Part shown: in pieces, positions 63,341 through 64,000 of the stretch
How the letters are laid out: every line of letters starts with the position of its first letter
Position numbering within the stretch: the stretch's first letter is position 1
Source of the DNA: Chlorops oryzae
Lineage: Eukaryota; Arthropoda; Insecta; Diptera; Chloropidae
Direction: 5' to 3'
Assembly (NCBI GenBank): GCA_020466095.1
Contig: CM035808.1
Coordinates: 50,914,004-50,978,003 of the forward strand
Length of the DNA: 64,000 nt
Position numbers and translations under genes: made by a program
The notes under the pieces: generated by a model
What the model was told of the DNA's origin: nothing
The model's input: the letters and a program-made list of their open reading frames with translations, nothing else
Database searches by the model: none

Positions 63341-64000
63341 ATAATTTTATTTACAGCTTATCTTACATTTTATTATTAGAAAATCGGTCTGAAAACATAA
63401 AAATAAATTTTCTTGTTCGAAGCAACTTTTAGGGCCGGTAAATTAGTTACGGTTGAAACTGAAGTTTTCCCAAACTTAAATGAAAATTTAATCTAAAGCT
63501 TAAAATGAAAGTGTTTTTCAGAGCACATTAATTTGAAGTTTTACTAAACTAAAGATTAAGCATAATGGGATTGTTTTGATTTCCCAATATTTTTAAAATT
63601 ATCATAGATCGAAAATAATTATCAACCGCTTTTTGTTTCGGTTTATCTCCCATACTTTCCCAATTTGAAAAAGTTTTCCCAGGGTTACAGTTTAAAGCTT
63701 AAAATCCAATATTGCGAGAGCTCGATGCGGGAGACCGAGGAGCCGCACAGTGCTTTGTCTCCATACAAAAGTGGGACAAAAATAGAAGGAGTATTCCAAA
63801 GGTAATGAAATTTGGCATTTTAGTAAATTTGAGGTCGCTGATTCCGAATCAGAAATCAAAGGGTCTGGCGGGTTAAGCAAAGGCATGCGGCATCATGAAA
63901 GGAATTTTTAAATTTTGTTGATTTTTCGATAGACGCCATCTAAAAACACTGTGGAGACCACTTTTTAGATTTTTATTTTGAACGGTCCTCGAAATATCCT
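63341..64000. other. GPCR intron, no feature recognised
   Basis: AT-rich; contains gaaatttggcattttagtaa-type text near 63800 similar in style to 44780-44820, perhaps an old dispersed repeat. No exon with GPCR motifs was found before the right edge. Confidence 0.4.

Overview
The window looks like nuclear DNA of a higher (schizophoran) fly. It is AT-rich, its genes have introns with GT-AG boundaries, and two of them read as close relatives of Drosophila genes: the ceramide synthase schlank and a Tre1/moody-type GPCR. The transposon set (a Himar1-like mariner, a hobo/Hermes-like hAT, a P element, piggyBac, Tc1, PIF/Harbinger, gypsy, RTE) also fits a fly; a tephritid is plausible, but the sequence alone does not fix the genus.

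Host genes. (1) schlank runs on the minus strand from an ATG at 50749 to a stop at 7434, in seven coding exons with intact splice sites. The spliced product is 386 residues. Introns 1 and 2 are about 19.3 and 21.2 kb and are almost entirely transposon debris. (2) A single-exon plus-strand gene at 56244-56837 encodes a 197-residue multi-pass membrane protein that I do not recognise. (3) A plus-strand class A GPCR of the Tre1/moody type starts at 61364; three coding exons are visible and the gene runs off the right edge.

Repeat layout, left to right. 1-612: end of a Harbinger transposase with one stop. 655-1244: Harbinger-type MITE. 1248-5220: an RTE-type LINE split by mariner copy A, which itself carries a MULE-like insert (2019-3030) and a composite Harbinger-type MITE (3633-4714). 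5461-6105: MADF/BESS remnant. 7434-50749: schlank. Its introns hold, among others: hAT MITEs; mariner B with an intact transposase (12087-13379); a gypsy gag split by a 6.4-kb P element (13794-20212); a gypsy integrase with an 83-bp TTAA insert; a Tc1 split by a piggyBac (25092-27826); a long-TIR element enclosing a second Harbinger composite and a piggyBac MITE (28799-31035); mariner C (31730-33021); hAT and Tc1 remnants; a gypsy pol split by a 1.4-kb hAT (36195-39740); an array-bearing foldback (40578-41606); a 1.1-kb palindrome (41703-42815); and further MITEs. Upstream of schlank is a hobo/Hermes-like hAT with an exact 8-bp target duplication (51621-55494).

Many insertions are delimited by target-site duplications readable base by base, so their relative order can be worked out. 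No rRNA, tRNA or CRISPR was seen. All family names come from motif recognition; no database search was run.
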